Shown here piece after piece: positions 47,603-56,424 of a stretch of 64,000 nucleotides of DNA; the stretch's first letter is position 1, and each line of letters opens with the position of its first letter. The stretch is from Streptococcus mitis (lineage in GTDB: Bacteria > Bacillota > Bacilli > Lactobacillales > Streptococcaceae): assembly GCF_946190065.1 (NCBI RefSeq), contig NZ_CAMHZD010000006.1:46642-110641 (forward strand), read 5' to 3'. The notes under the pieces were generated by a model that saw only the letters and a program-made list of their open reading frames with translations, ran no database searches and had not been told where the DNA came from. The position numbers and the translations under genes were made by a program.

Positions 47603-48402
47603 TATTGTAATTGAGATTGATCTGGAAGGTAAGAACCACCTAGATAAGTATTGCTGAGTTTTTCAAGGGTTCCATCTTGGTAGAGTTCTTTGAGCGCTTT
47701 ATCAAATTTCTCTTTAAACTCTTTTTGGTCGTTTGAGAAAATGATATAGTTGTTGGGGCTATCGGCAGAAGGTAAATCAACAACCGAAAGGTCTAATCCA
47801 CGATCCTTGATAATCTTTTGAACGGATACTTTGTCAAAAACTAGGAAATCAAACTCTCCGTTAGCAAGATCTAGGATTCGTTTGCCGATATCTTCGCCAG
47901 AAAAATCGATAGTAGCAGGATTATCAGTGTGTTTTTGATTCCAGTTATTGATGAATTGAGCGTTTGAAGTTCCGGTATCTTCTTGCGTTGTTTTTCCAGC
48001 GATTTGGTCAAGAGAAGTCAGAGGATTTTTCTTGTTGCTGACAAGGACGAGGGGATTGTTCGAAATTGGAAGTGAGTAGAGGTATTTTTCAGCACGCTCT
48101 TTTGTGTAACTCAAGTTATTGGCTGCAGCTTGATAGTGACCAGAATCCAGTCCTGGGAAGATGCTCTCCCAAGCAGTTCTTTGGAATTGAATCTTGTAGT
48201 CGCTGAGTTTTTCATCTACTGCTTTTAGAACTTCGATATCGAAGCCAGTCAGATTGCCCTTGTCTTCGTAGTCAAATGGTGGCACATCACCAGCTGTAGC
48301 AACGACAATTGTCTTTTGAGAACTAGTCTCTTTGGGTGTAGCTTGATTTCCACAGGCAACCAAAAATGGTAGGATGGCTAATAATAGGCTAAATTTTTTC
48401 AT
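47602..48402 (-). CDS. Amino-acid ABC transporter binding lipoprotein
   Basis: From the ATG at 48402 (GGAGATATT upstream) this is a 266-residue family 3 solute-binding protein. The lipoprotein signal MKKFSLLLAILPFLVACGNQ has the lipobox LVAC (Cys17). Core motifs include VVATAGDVPPFDYED and LTGFDIEVLKAV, typical of polar amino-acid or cystine binding proteins. No permease or ATPase genes are next to it, so it probably serves a transporter encoded elsewhere. Confidence 0.9.
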   Translation of the reverse strand: MKKFSLLLAILPFLVACGNQATPKETSSQKTIVVATAGDVPPFDYEDKGNLTGFDIEVLKAVDEKLSDYKIQFQRTAWESIFPGLDSGHYQAAANNLSYTKERAEKYLYSLPISNNPLVLVSNKKNPLTSLDQIAGKTTQEDTGTSNAQFINNWNQKHTDNPATIDFSGEDIGKRILDLANGEFDFLVFDKVSVQKIIKDRGLDLSVVDLPSADSPNNYIIFSNDQKEFKEKFDKALKELYQDGTLEKLSNTYLGGSYLPDQSQLQ

Positions 48403-48572
48403 AATATCTCCATTCAAATGTAAAGTACTTGCTAGTTTATCAGAAATGTTCCTGATGAACCAATATATATTTTTTATGACTGTAATAAAAAATCTTAATC
48501 ATGAAAAATCCCTGCAAGCTCTTTCAAATTATGGTAGAATGGAAACAGTAGAATTAGAAAAGGAAATCGATT

Positions 48573-49178
48573 ATGAAATTTCTTGAATTAAATAAAAAAC
48601 GTCATGCGACTAAGCATTTCACTGATAAGCCAGTTGATCCAAAAGATGTGCGTACGGCTATCGAAATTGCAACCTTGGCACCAAGTGCCCACAACAGCCA
48701 GCCTTGGAAATTTGTGGTGGTTCGTGAGAAAAATGCTGATTTGGCAAAGTTGGCTTACGGTTCAAATTTTGAGCAGGTATCATCAGCGCCTGTCACCATT
48801 GCCCTGTTTACAGATACGGACTTAGCCAAACGTGCTCGCAAGATTGCTCGTGTCGGTGGGGCAAAGAATTTTTCTGAAGAACAACTTCAATATTTCATGA
48901 AGAATTTACCTGCGGAATTTGCCCGTTACAATGAATAACAAGTCAGCGACTACCTAGCCCTCAATGCAGGTTTGGTTGCTATGAACTTGGTTCTCGCTCT
49001 TACAGACCAAGGAATCGGATCAAATTTGATTCTTGGTTTTGACAAATCAAAAGTCAATGAAGTTTTGGACATCGAAGAACGTTTCCGCCCAGAACTCTTG
49101 ATTACAGTGGGATACACAGACGAAAAATTGGAACCAAGCTACCGCTTGCCAGTAGATGAAATCATCGAGAAAAGATAG
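48573..49178 (+). pseudogene. Nitroreductase-family gene interrupted by one stop codon
   Basis: The frame reads as a 201-residue nitroreductase (FMN-binding start KKRHATKHFTDKPVDP and TLAPSAHNSQPWKFVVV; end YTDEKLEPSYRLPVDEIIEK). A TAA at 48936-48938 interrupts it after residue 121. The context RYNE-stop-QVSDYLALNAG suggests CAA changed to TAA. No frameshift is seen, and the sequence after the stop is fully conserved in frame, so the change looks recent. An internal ATG at 48972 or 48981 could start a 66- to 69-residue fragment lacking the flavin-site N-terminus. A sequencing error or a suppressed stop are alternatives. Confidence 0.88.
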
Positions 49179-49190
49179 AAGGAAGATATT

Positions 49191-50591
49191 ATGACAGCAA
49201 TTGATTTTACAGCAGAAGTAGAAAAACGCAAAGAAGACCTCTTGGCTGACTTGTTTAGCCTTTTGGAAATTAACTCAGAACGTGATGACAGCAAGGCGGA
49301 TGCTGAGCATCCATTTGGACCTGGGCCGGTAAAAGCCTTGGAAAAATTCCTTGAAATTGCAGACCGTGATGGCTACCCAACTAAAAATGTTGATAACTAC
49401 GCAGGGCATTTCGAGTTTGGTGATGGAGAAGAAGTTCTCGGAATCTTTGCCCACATGGACGTAGTACCTGCTGGTAGCGGTTGGGACACAGACCCTTACA
49501 CACCAACTATCAAAGATGGTCGTCTTTATGCGCGTGGTGCTTCTGATGACAAGGGACCTACAACAGCTTGTTATTATGGTTTGAAAATTATCAAAGAATT
49601 GGGCCTTCCAACTTCTAAGAAAGTTCGCTTCATTGTCGGAACTGATGAAGAATCAGGCTGGGCAGACATGGACTACTACTTCGAGCACGTAGGACTTGCA
49701 AAACCAGACTTCGGTTTCTCTCCAGATGCTGAATTCCCTATCATCAACGGTGAAAAAGGAAATATCACGGAATATCTTCACTTTGCAGGTGAAAATGCAG
49801 GTGCTGCTCATCTTCATAGCTTTACAGGTGGTTTGCGTGAAAATATGGTACCTGAATCAGCAACAGCAGTCGTTTCAGGTGACTTGACTGACTTGCAAGC
49901 TAAACTAGATACCTTTGTTGCAGAACACAAGCTCAGAGGAGAAATCCAAGAAGAGGCTGGTCAATACAAGGTGACGATCATTGGGAAATCAGCCCACGGT
50001 GCTATGCCTGCTTCAGGTGTCAATGGTGCGACTTACCTAGCCCTCTTCCTTAGCCAGTTTGACTTTGTTGGACCAGCAAAAGACTACCTTGATATTGCTG
50101 GTAAAATTCTCTTGAACGACCATGAGGGTGAAAACCTCAAGATTGCACATGTGGATGAAAAGATGGGTGCCCTTTCTATGAATGCCGGTGTCTTCCGCTT
50201 TGACGAAACAAGTGTTGATAATACCATTGCCCTCAATATCCGCTATCCGAAAGGAACAAGTCCTGAACAGATCAAGTCAATCCTTGAAAACTTGCCAGTT
50301 GCTTCTGTTAGCCTTTCTGAACACGGTCACACCCCTCACTATGTGCCAATGGAAGATCCACTTGTCCAAACCTTGTTGAATGTTTATGAAAAACAAACTG
50401 GACTTAAAGGTCATGAGCAAGTCATCGGTGGTGGAACCTTTGGTCGCTTGCTCGAACGAGGTGTTGCCTACGGTGCTATGTTCCCAGACTCAATTGATAC
50501 TATGCACCAAGCCAATGAATTTATCGCCTTGGATGATCTCTTCCGAGCAGCAGCAATCTATGCCGAAGCTATTTACGAATTGATCAAATAA
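49191..50591 (+). CDS. pepV: Dipeptidase PepV (M20 family)
   Basis: PepV hydrolyses dipeptides in the cytoplasm. The 466-residue M20 metallopeptidase has the metal motifs GIFAHMDVVPAGSGW (about 85), ARGASDDKGPT (about 117) and FIVGTDEESGWADM (about 150). A dimerisation/lid domain sits in the middle, and GGGTFGRLLERGVAYG is near the C-terminus. The ribosome site GGAAG precedes the ATG, 12 bases after the broken nitroreductase frame. Confidence 0.95.
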   Translation: MTAIDFTAEVEKRKEDLLADLFSLLEINSERDDSKADAEHPFGPGPVKALEKFLEIADRDGYPTKNVDNYAGHFEFGDGEEVLGIFAHMDVVPAGSGWDTDPYTPTIKDGRLYARGASDDKGPTTACYYGLKIIKELGLPTSKKVRFIVGTDEESGWADMDYYFEHVGLAKPDFGFSPDAEFPIINGEKGNITEYLHFAGENAGAAHLHSFTGGLRENMVPESATAVVSGDLTDLQAKLDTFVAEHKLRGEIQEEAGQYKVTIIGKSAHGAMPASGVNGATYLALFLSQFDFVGPAKDYLDIAGKILLNDHEGENLKIAHVDEKMGALSMNAGVFRFDETSVDNTIALNIRYPKGTSPEQIKSILENLPVASVSLSEHGHTPHYVPMEDPLVQTLLNVYEKQTGLKGHEQVIGGGTFGRLLERGVAYGAMFPDSIDTMHQANEFIALDDLFRAAAIYAEAIYELIK

Positions 50592-50597
50592 AACGAT

Positions 50598-50631
50598 AGA
50601 AGTCTGAGATGCTATGCTTAGACTTCTTTTT
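50598..50631 (+). terminator. Rho-independent terminator after pepV
   Basis: The stem AGAAGTCT / AGACTTCT is followed by TTTT. It lies just before the glycosylase gene, whose ribosome site (GGAGGG) follows directly. Confidence 0.8.
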
Positions 50632-50644
50632 GGAGGGAAAGTAG

Positions 50645-51223
50645 ATGTCTCAAATTGAAAGAATCAAGCAGGCTATCATGGCGGATCCGCAGAATGCCAG
50701 CTATACCGAACGTGGTATCGAGCCTCTCTTTGCAGCGCCAAAGACTGCTCGCATCAATATCATCGGTCAGGCACCGGGACTTAAAACCCAAGAAGCAGGC
50801 CTTTACTGGAAAGACAAAAGTGGTGACCGTTTGCGGGACTGGTTAGGTGTGGATGAAGATACCTTTTACAATTCAGGTTATTTTGCGGTTTTGCCTATGG
50901 ATTTCTACTTTCCAGGGCATGGCAAATCAGGTGACCTGCCACCGCGAGCGGGTTTTGCAGAAAAATGGCATCCTCAGCTCTTGCAAGAATTACCAGATAT
51001 TCAGCTAACTCTCTTGATTGGCCAGTATGCCCAAGCCTACTATTTACAGGAAAAAATTAGTGGCAAGGTGACAGAACGGGTAAAACATTACCAGAACTAC
51101 TTACCAACCTATTTTCCACTAGTTCACCCCTCACCGCGAAATCAAATCTGGATGGCCAAAAATCCTTGGTTTGAGTCAGAAGTGGTGCCAGATTTGAAAA
51201 AAAGAATTAAAACCATTTTATAG
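50645..51223 (+). CDS. Uracil-DNA glycosylase family protein
   Basis: The 192-residue protein has the UDG-superfamily motif A (NIIGQAPGLKTQE, about 38-50) and the DNA-intercalation motif HPSPRNQIW (about 160-168). It removes damaged bases such as uracil from DNA by family inference. GGGTTTTGCAEK-type residues around the middle are not diagnostic. A GGAGGG ribosome site lies upstream. The stop codon lies within the start of a BOX element. Confidence 0.82.
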   Translation: MSQIERIKQAIMADPQNASYTERGIEPLFAAPKTARINIIGQAPGLKTQEAGLYWKDKSGDRLRDWLGVDEDTFYNSGYFAVLPMDFYFPGHGKSGDLPPRAGFAEKWHPQLLQELPDIQLTLLIGQYAQAYYLQEKISGKVTERVKHYQNYLPTYFPLVHPSPRNQIWMAKNPWFESEVVPDLKKRIKTIL

Positions 51224-51323
51224 TCAATGAAAATCAAAGAGCAAACTAGGAAGCTAGCCGCAGGCTGTACTTGAGTACGGTAAGGCGACGCTGACGTGGT
51301 TTGAAGAGATTTTCGAAGAGTAT
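51220..51323 (-). repeat. BOX element (boxA-boxC type), minus orientation
   Basis: The minus strand reads ATACTCTTCGAAAATCTC, then boxA core CACGTCAGCGTCGCCTTACC, then boxC. The plus-strand left end reads ATAGTCAATG, with one change from the usual ATACTCAATG. It carries the stop codon of the glycosylase gene. Confidence 0.93.
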
Positions 51324-51336
51324 TAGGAGAAAAAGA

Positions 51337-51624
51337 ATGAAAGAAATAACCTTTGACGCATTTTACCAACTCTACCAAAACGACCAACTTTCTCTAGTGG
51401 ATGTGAGAGAAGTGGAAGAGTTTGACGCTCTTCATTTAGAAGGTGCCCAAAACCTACCGCTGAGTCAATTAGCTGATAGCTATGATCAATTGGACAAAGA
51501 TCGCTTGCATTATATTATTTGTAAATCTGGAATGAGATCGGCGCGTGCTTGCCAATTCTTATCAGAACAAGGTTATGAAGTTATCAATGTCCAAGGTGGT
51601 ATGATGGCCTTTGAAGAACTTTAA
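51337..51624 (+). CDS. Rhodanese-like single-domain protein
   Basis: The 95-residue protein is one rhodanese domain with LVDVREVEEFDALH near residue 18 and the active-site loop ICKSGMRSARA with catalytic Cys near residue 61. It may carry sulfur as a persulfide. The ATG at 51337 has GGAG upstream; the frame opens earlier inside a BOX element. The gene is tightly framed by two BOX elements in the same orientation, and its stop overlaps the second. Confidence 0.9.
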   Translation: MKEITFDAFYQLYQNDQLSLVDVREVEEFDALHLEGAQNLPLSQLADSYDQLDKDRLHYIICKSGMRSARACQFLSEQGYEVINVQGGMMAFEEL

Positions 51625-51727
51625 TACTCAATGAAAATCAAAGAGCAAACTAGGAAGCTAGCCGCAGGCTGTACTTGAGTACGGCAAGGTGAAGCTGACG
51701 TGGTTTGAAGAGATTTTCGAAGAGTAT
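51624..51727 (-). repeat. BOX element (boxA-boxC type), minus orientation
   Basis: Nearly identical to the copy at 51220, starting ATACTCAATGAAAATC on the plus strand and ending GAAGAGTAT. Its first base is the last base of the rhodanese TAA. Confidence 0.93.
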
Positions 51728-51740
51728 AAACATTAGAATT

Positions 51741-51781
51741 TTCTCCTACTTGGCGTGGACTGGGTAGGAGAATCTTATTTT
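51741..51781 (+). terminator. Probable terminator after the rhodanese gene and BOX element
   Basis: TTCTCCTAC pairs with GTAGGAGAA, followed by TCTTATTTTT. The T run is interrupted. Confidence 0.65.
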
Positions 51782-51900
51782 TAGACAATTCTCATTTTTA
51801 AGAATCTTGAAAACATTCAATATTTACTTCGTGAAGCTTTTTTCATGCTCCTATTCATGATATACTAGGTCAGTATTTTATAAATATGAAGGAGATTTTC

Positions 51901-53226
51901 ATGGCTAAAAAAGGTGCCCTAACAGGTTTACTCCTGTTTGGAATATTTTTTGGTGCGGGGAACTTGATTTTTCCGCCTTCTCTAGGTGCTCTGTCTGGAG
52001 AACATTTTCTTCCTGCCATCGCAGGTTTTGTCTTTTCAGGTGTCGGTATCGCCGTCTTGACTCTTATTATTGGAACGCTAAATCCTAAAGGATATATCTA
52101 CGAGATTTCAACAAAGATAGCGCCTTGGTTTGCGACTCTTTACCTCTCAGTTCTTTACTTGTCAATCGGTCCATTCTTTGCTATCCCACGTACAGCTACA
52201 ACGGCTTACGAAGTAGGGATTAGCCCCCTTTTGTCGGATGCAAATAAAGGTCTTGGCTTGATTGTCTTTACGGTTCTTTACTTTGCAGCAGCGTATCTAA
52301 TTTCGCTTAATCCATCAAAAATCTTGGACCGTATCGGCCGTATCTTAACGCCAGTCTTTGCGATTTTGATCGTTATCTTAGTTGTTCTAGGAGCTATCAA
52401 ATATGGTGGAACAAGTCCTCAAGCTGCTTCAGCTGCTTATCAAGCTTCTGCCTTTGGTACAGGATTCCTAGAAGGTTATAATACTTTGGATGCCCTTGCC
52501 TCAGTTGCCTTCAGTGTAATCGCAGTTCAAACCTTGAAACAACTTGGATTCTCAAGTAAGAAAGAATACATTTCAACTATTTGGGTGGTTGGTATCGTTG
52601 TTGCCCTTGCTTTCAGCGCTCTTTACATCGGTTTAGGTTTCCTTGGAAATCATTTCCCAGTACCAGCTGAAGCGATGAAGGGTGGAACACCAGGTGTTTA
52701 CATCTTGTCACAAGCCACTCAAGAAATCTTTGGCTCAACAGCTCAACTCTTCCTAGCAGCTATGGTAACCGTAACCTGCTTCACAACAACAGTCGGTCTG
52801 ATTGTGTCAACAGCTGAGTTCTTTAATGAGCGCTTCCCACAAATCAGCTACAAGGTTTATGCAACAGTCTTTACCTTGATTGGATTTGCTATTGCAAATC
52901 TTGGTTTGAGTGCGATTATCAAGTACTCCATTCCAGTATTGGTTATCTTGTACCCAATCACGATTGCTATCGTTATGATTGTCATTGTTAACAAATTTGT
53001 GGCTCTTTCAAAACCAGGTATGCAGTTGACAATTGCTGTTGTTACAGCTATTGCCATTGCAAGCGTACTAGGAAGCTCATTTAAGGTTGAGTTTCTTGCA
53101 AACCTTGTCAACGCTCTTCCTTTTGCCAAGGCATCTCTCCCATGGTTGGTGCCAGCCATTGTCGGAATCTTGCTCTCATTGGTTCTACCAAACAAGCAAG
53201 AAAGCGATGTTTTTGAAATGGAATAA
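51901..53226 (+). CDS. brnQ: Branched-chain amino acid carrier (LIVCS family)
   Basis: This 441-residue cation-coupled transporter has about 12 membrane helices. It has the LIVCS-family start KGALTGLLLFGIFFGAGNLI and PRTATTAYEVG near residue 95. It imports leucine, isoleucine and valine. The ATG at 51901 follows AAGGAG; an in-frame ATG at 51886 overlaps that ribosome site. An extended -10 (TGATATACT) lies at 51858-51866. Confidence 0.93.
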   Translation: MAKKGALTGLLLFGIFFGAGNLIFPPSLGALSGEHFLPAIAGFVFSGVGIAVLTLIIGTLNPKGYIYEISTKIAPWFATLYLSVLYLSIGPFFAIPRTATTAYEVGISPLLSDANKGLGLIVFTVLYFAAAYLISLNPSKILDRIGRILTPVFAILIVILVVLGAIKYGGTSPQAASAAYQASAFGTGFLEGYNTLDALASVAFSVIAVQTLKQLGFSSKKEYISTIWVVGIVVALAFSALYIGLGFLGNHFPVPAEAMKGGTPGVYILSQATQEIFGSTAQLFLAAMVTVTCFTTTVGLIVSTAEFFNERFPQISYKVYATVFTLIGFAIANLGLSAIIKYSIPVLVILYPITIAIVMIVIVNKFVALSKPGMQLTIAVVTAIAIASVLGSSFKVEFLANLVNALPFAKASLPWLVPAIVGILLSLVLPNKQESDVFEME

Positions 53227-53231
53227 TCATT

Positions 53232-53277
53232 AAAATCACTTTTGTAGCCAAGTCTACAGGAGTGATTTTCTTTTTTT
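53232..53277 (+). terminator. Rho-independent terminator after brnQ
   Basis: AAAATCACT pairs with AGTGATTTT, with inner GTAG/CTAC pairing, followed by CTTTTTTT. Confidence 0.88.
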
Positions 53278-53323
53278 ATCCGATGATAAATGTGTTATAA
53301 TAGGTAGCAAAAGAGGTGAAGAA

Positions 53324-54361
53324 ATGAATCAAACAGTAGAATATATCAAAGAACTGACAGCTATTGCATCGCCAACAGGCTTCACTCGTGAGATTTCGGA
53401 CTATTTAGTCAAGACTTTAGAAGATTTTGGTTACCAACCGGTTCGTACAGCTAAGGGTGGTGTCAATGTGACCATCAAAGGTCAAAATGATGAAGAGCAC
53501 CGCTATGTGACTGCCCATGTGGATACGCTGGGTGCTATTGTCCGTGCTGTCAAACCAGATGGTCGTCTCAAAATGGACCGTATCGGTGGTTTTCCTTGGA
53601 ATATGATTGAAGGAGAAAACTGTACCGTTCATGTGGCTAGCACAGGACAAAAAGTATCAGGAACTATTCTCATCCACCAGACTTCTTGCCATGTCTACAA
53701 GGATGCAGGAACTGCAGAACGCACGCAGGACAATATGGAAGTGCGTTTGGACGCAAAAGTAAGCAATGAAAAAGAAACTCGAGCCTTGGGGATTGAGGTC
53801 GGTGATTTTATCAGCTTTGATCCACGAACTGTCGTTACAGAGACAGGCTTTATCAAGTCTCGTCATTTGGACGATAAGGTCAGTGCAGCAATTTTGCTCA
53901 ATCTCCTTCGTATCTATAAGGAAGAGAAGGTTGAGTTGCCTGTAACAACCCATTTTGCTTTTTCAGTCTTTGAAGAAGTGGGCCACGGTGCTAATTCTAA
54001 TATTTCTGCTCAGGTAGTCGAATATCTGGCTGTGGATATGGGAGCCATGGGAGATGATCAGCAAACAGATGAGTATACAGTGTCTATCTGTGTCAAGGAT
54101 GCTTCTGGGCCTTATCACTATGACTTCCGTCAACATTTGGTTGCCTTGGCTAAAGAGCAAGATATTCCATTTAAGCTGGACATCTATCCATTTTATGGTT
54201 CGGACGCTTCAGCAGCTATGTCTGCAGGGGCAGAAGTCAAACACGCCCTTCTCGGTGCTGGTATCGAGTCTAGTCACTCATATGAACGTACTCATATTGA
54301 CTCGGTAGTCGCAACGGAACGTATGGTTGATGCTTATCTTAAGAGCGCATTGGTAGACTAA
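53324..54361 (+). CDS. M42-family aminopeptidase
   Basis: This 345-residue zinc peptidase of the M42 (PepA/endoglucanase-like) family has metal motifs VTAHVDTLGA (about 64), SRHLDDKVSAA (about 185), FEEVGHGAN (about 220) and AVDMGAMGD (about 240). The late ligand His sits in GIESSHSYERTH (about 320). It trims N-terminal residues from peptides. GAGGTGAAG is the ribosome site. The HIT gene follows after one base. Confidence 0.9.
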   Translation: MNQTVEYIKELTAIASPTGFTREISDYLVKTLEDFGYQPVRTAKGGVNVTIKGQNDEEHRYVTAHVDTLGAIVRAVKPDGRLKMDRIGGFPWNMIEGENCTVHVASTGQKVSGTILIHQTSCHVYKDAGTAERTQDNMEVRLDAKVSNEKETRALGIEVGDFISFDPRTVVTETGFIKSRHLDDKVSAAILLNLLRIYKEEKVELPVTTHFAFSVFEEVGHGANSNISAQVVEYLAVDMGAMGDDQQTDEYTVSICVKDASGPYHYDFRQHLVALAKEQDIPFKLDIYPFYGSDASAAMSAGAEVKHALLGAGIESSHSYERTHIDSVVATERMVDAYLKSALVD

Positions 54362-54362
54362 T

Positions 54363-54833
54363 ATGTGTTTGATTTGCCAGAGAATTGAGCTCATCAAGAA
54401 GGGAGAAAATCCCTATTTTGTCAAAGAGTTGGAAACAGGCTATCTTGTGGTTGGAGACCATCAGTATTTTGCAGGCTATAGTCTCTTTCTAGCCAAGGAA
54501 CATGTCACCGAATTGCACCATTTAGAAAAGGAAACGAAACTCCGTTTTCTAGAAGAAATGAGTATGGTCCAAGAGGCAGTTGCTAAGGCCTTTGCTGCTG
54601 AGAAAATGAATATCGAACTGCTAGGAAATGGCGATGCCCATCTTCATTGGCATCTGTTTCCACGACGAAGAGGTGATATGAACGGCCACGGTCTTAAGGG
54701 GCGTGGGCCAGTTTGGTGGGTTCCCTTTGAAGAAATGACCTCAGAAACTTGCCAAGCAAAACCAGATGAGATTAAAAGATTAGTCAAATGTTTATCATTA
54801 GAACTAGATAAACTATTAGAAATAAAGGAGTAG
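54363..54833 (+). CDS. HIT-family hydrolase
   Basis: This 156-residue histidine-triad protein has the active-site motif HLHWHLFPR (about 97-105) and MCLICQRIELI at the N-terminus with a Cys pair. HIT proteins cleave nucleotide phosphoanhydrides such as dinucleoside polyphosphates. It starts one base after the aminopeptidase stop with no clear ribosome site of its own, so translation is probably coupled. Confidence 0.9.
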   Translation: MCLICQRIELIKKGENPYFVKELETGYLVVGDHQYFAGYSLFLAKEHVTELHHLEKETKLRFLEEMSMVQEAVAKAFAAEKMNIELLGNGDAHLHWHLFPRRRGDMNGHGLKGRGPVWWVPFEEMTSETCQAKPDEIKRLVKCLSLELDKLLEIKE

Positions 54834-54835
54834 AA

Positions 54836-55552
54836 ATGAAAAAAAGATACCTTGTCTTGACAGCCTTGCTAGCCTTGAGTCTAGCAGCTTGTTCACAAGA
54901 AAAAGCAAAAACTGAAGATGGCGCAGCTAAGACAGAACAAACCGCCAAGACTGATGGAACAGTTGGCAGTAAATCTCAAGGAGCTGCCCAGAAAAAAGCA
55001 GAAGTGGTCAACAAAGGAGACTATTACAGCATTCAAGGAAAATACGATGAAATCATCGTAGCTAATAAACACTATCCATTGTCTAAAGACTATAATCCAG
55101 GGGAAAATCCGACAGCCAAGGCAGAGTTGCTCAAACTCATCAAGGCTATGCAAGAGGCAGGATTCCCAATCAGTGACCATTATAGTGGTTTTAGAAGTTA
55201 TGAAACTCAGACCAAGCTCTATCAAGATTATGTCAATCAAGATGGGAAGGCAGCGGCTGACCGTTACTCTGCTCGACCTGGTTATAGCGAACACCAAACA
55301 GGCTTGGCCTTTGATGTGATTGGGACGAATGGAGATTTGGTAACAGAAGAAAAAGCAGCCCAATGGCTTTTGGACCATGCAGCTGATTATGGATTTGTTG
55401 TCCGTTATCTTAAAGGTAAGGAAAAGGAAACAGGCTATATGGCTGAAGAATGGCATCTTCGTTATGTCGGAAAAGAAGCTAAAGAAATTGCTGCAAGTGG
55501 TCTCAGTTTGGAAGAATACTATGGATTTGAAGGCGGAGATTACGTCGATTAA
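54836..55552 (+). CDS. dacB: L,D-carboxypeptidase lipoprotein (LdcB/DacB type)
   Basis: DacB trims the D-Ala from tetrapeptides of peptidoglycan at the cell surface. The 238-residue protein has a lipoprotein signal with lipobox LAAC (Cys20), a Lys/Thr/Ala-rich linker to about residue 60, and a VanY-type zinc domain. That domain shows SGFRSYETQ (about 119), PGYSEHQTGLAFDV (about 147-160) and EWHLRYVG (about 205-212), carrying the zinc His/Asp/His set. AAGGAG precedes the ATG. The stop overlaps a BOX element. Confidence 0.93.
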   Translation: MKKRYLVLTALLALSLAACSQEKAKTEDGAAKTEQTAKTDGTVGSKSQGAAQKKAEVVNKGDYYSIQGKYDEIIVANKHYPLSKDYNPGENPTAKAELLKLIKAMQEAGFPISDHYSGFRSYETQTKLYQDYVNQDGKAAADRYSARPGYSEHQTGLAFDVIGTNGDLVTEEKAAQWLLDHAADYGFVVRYLKGKEKETGYMAEEWHLRYVGKEAKEIAASGLSLEEYYGFEGGDYVD

Positions 55553-55748
55553 TACTCTTCGAAAATCAAATTCAAACCACGTCAGCATCGCCTTACCGCA
55601 GGTATGGTTACTGACTTCGTCAGTTCTATCCACAACCTCAAAACAGTGTTTTGAGCTGACTTCGTCAGTTTTATCTGCAACCTCAAAGCTGTACTTTGAG
55701 CAACCTGCGGCTAGCTTCCTAGTTTGCTCTTTGATTTTCATTGAGTAT
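55552..55748 (+). repeat. BOX element with two boxB-like units
   Basis: It starts ATACTCTTCGAAAATC and ends CATTGAGTAT. Between boxA and boxC it carries two boxB-like units, each with CTGACTTCGTCAGTT and a CAACCTCAAA segment (about 55608-55652 and 55653-55705). The first base is the last base of the dacB TAA. Confidence 0.92.
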
Positions 55749-55766
55749 AAAAAATAAACTTTTCTC

Positions 55767-55794
55767 TTGCAATTTCAGATAAATAGTGTATAAT
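55767..55794 (+). promoter_or_regulatory. rplK-rplA promoter
   Basis: TTGCAA (55767-55772), 16 bases, then TATAAT (55789-55794). The leader then folds GTATG-TGTAAAG-CATAC and GGAGGTAA...TTACCGCC with outer GTGG/CCAC, which could be a ribosomal-protein feedback site. The true ribosome site AGGAGG follows. Confidence 0.8.
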
Positions 55795-55872
55795 AGATGA
55801 GTATGTGTAAAGCATACTTGTGGGAGGTAAAAATCTTTAATTACCGCCAAAACCACAAAGGAGGATTTAAAA

Positions 55873-56298
55873 ATGGCTAAAAAAGTCGAAAAACTTGTAA
55901 AATTGCAAATCCCTGCTGGTAAAGCTACACCAGCTCCACCGGTTGGACCTGCTCTTGGTCAAGCTGGTATCAACATCATGGGATTCACAAAAGAGTTCAA
56001 CGCTCGTACAGCTGACCAAGCTGGCATGATCATTCCAGTTGTTATCTCAGTTTACGAAGATAAATCATTTACTTTCATCACTAAAACACCACCAGCTGCT
56101 GTTCTTTTGAAAAAAGCTGCAGGTGTTGAAAAAGGATCAGGTACACCTAACAAAACTAAAGTTGCTACAGTTACTCGTGCACAAGTACAAGAAATTGCAG
56201 AAACTAAGATGCCAGATTTGAACGCAGCAAACATTGAGTCTGCAATGCGTATGATCGAAGGTACTGCTCGTTCTATGGGATTCACTGTTGTTGACTAA
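55873..56298 (+). CDS. rplK: 50S ribosomal protein L11
   Basis: The 141-residue L11 is complete, with the proline-rich N-terminal segment [20 protein letters not shown] (about 11-30) and the C-terminal rRNA-binding domain ending [17 protein letters not shown]. It binds the GTPase centre of 23S rRNA. AAAGGAGG precedes the ATG. rplA follows after an unusual 206-base spacer. Confidence 0.98.
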   Translation: MAKKVEKLVKLQIPAGKATPAPPVGPALGQAGINIMGFTKEFNARTADQAGMIIPVVISVYEDKSFTFITKTPPAAVLLKKAAGVEKGSGTPNKTKVATVTRAQVQEIAETKMPDLNAANIESAMRMIEGTARSMGFTVVD

Positions 56299-56325
56299 TC
56301 AATAACACAGTAGAAAATCTCACAG

Positions 56326-56424
56326 CAGTCTATTAGTTGCTTTTCATACTAGGCAAGTGACTGATGCTTGTACTTGGGTACAGCAAGGAAACTTAAGGCC
56401 GTAGGAAAAGAATCTAATAGACTG
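56326..56424 (+). repeat. Long inverted repeat between rplK and rplA
   Basis: CAGTCTATTAGTTGCTTTTC at the left pairs with GAAAAGAATCTAATAGACTG at the right, with about two mismatches over 20 bases. About 59 bases lie between them, with an inner CTTGTACttgGGTACAGCAAG hairpin. The rest of 56299-56504 holds no gene. Confidence 0.7.

Noticed and set aside
54893-55741. A 282-codon open frame on the minus strand across dacB and the BOX element
   Set aside because: It is opposite a clear gene, runs through repeat DNA, and has no ribosome site or family features. Its length is an artefact of dacB codon use.
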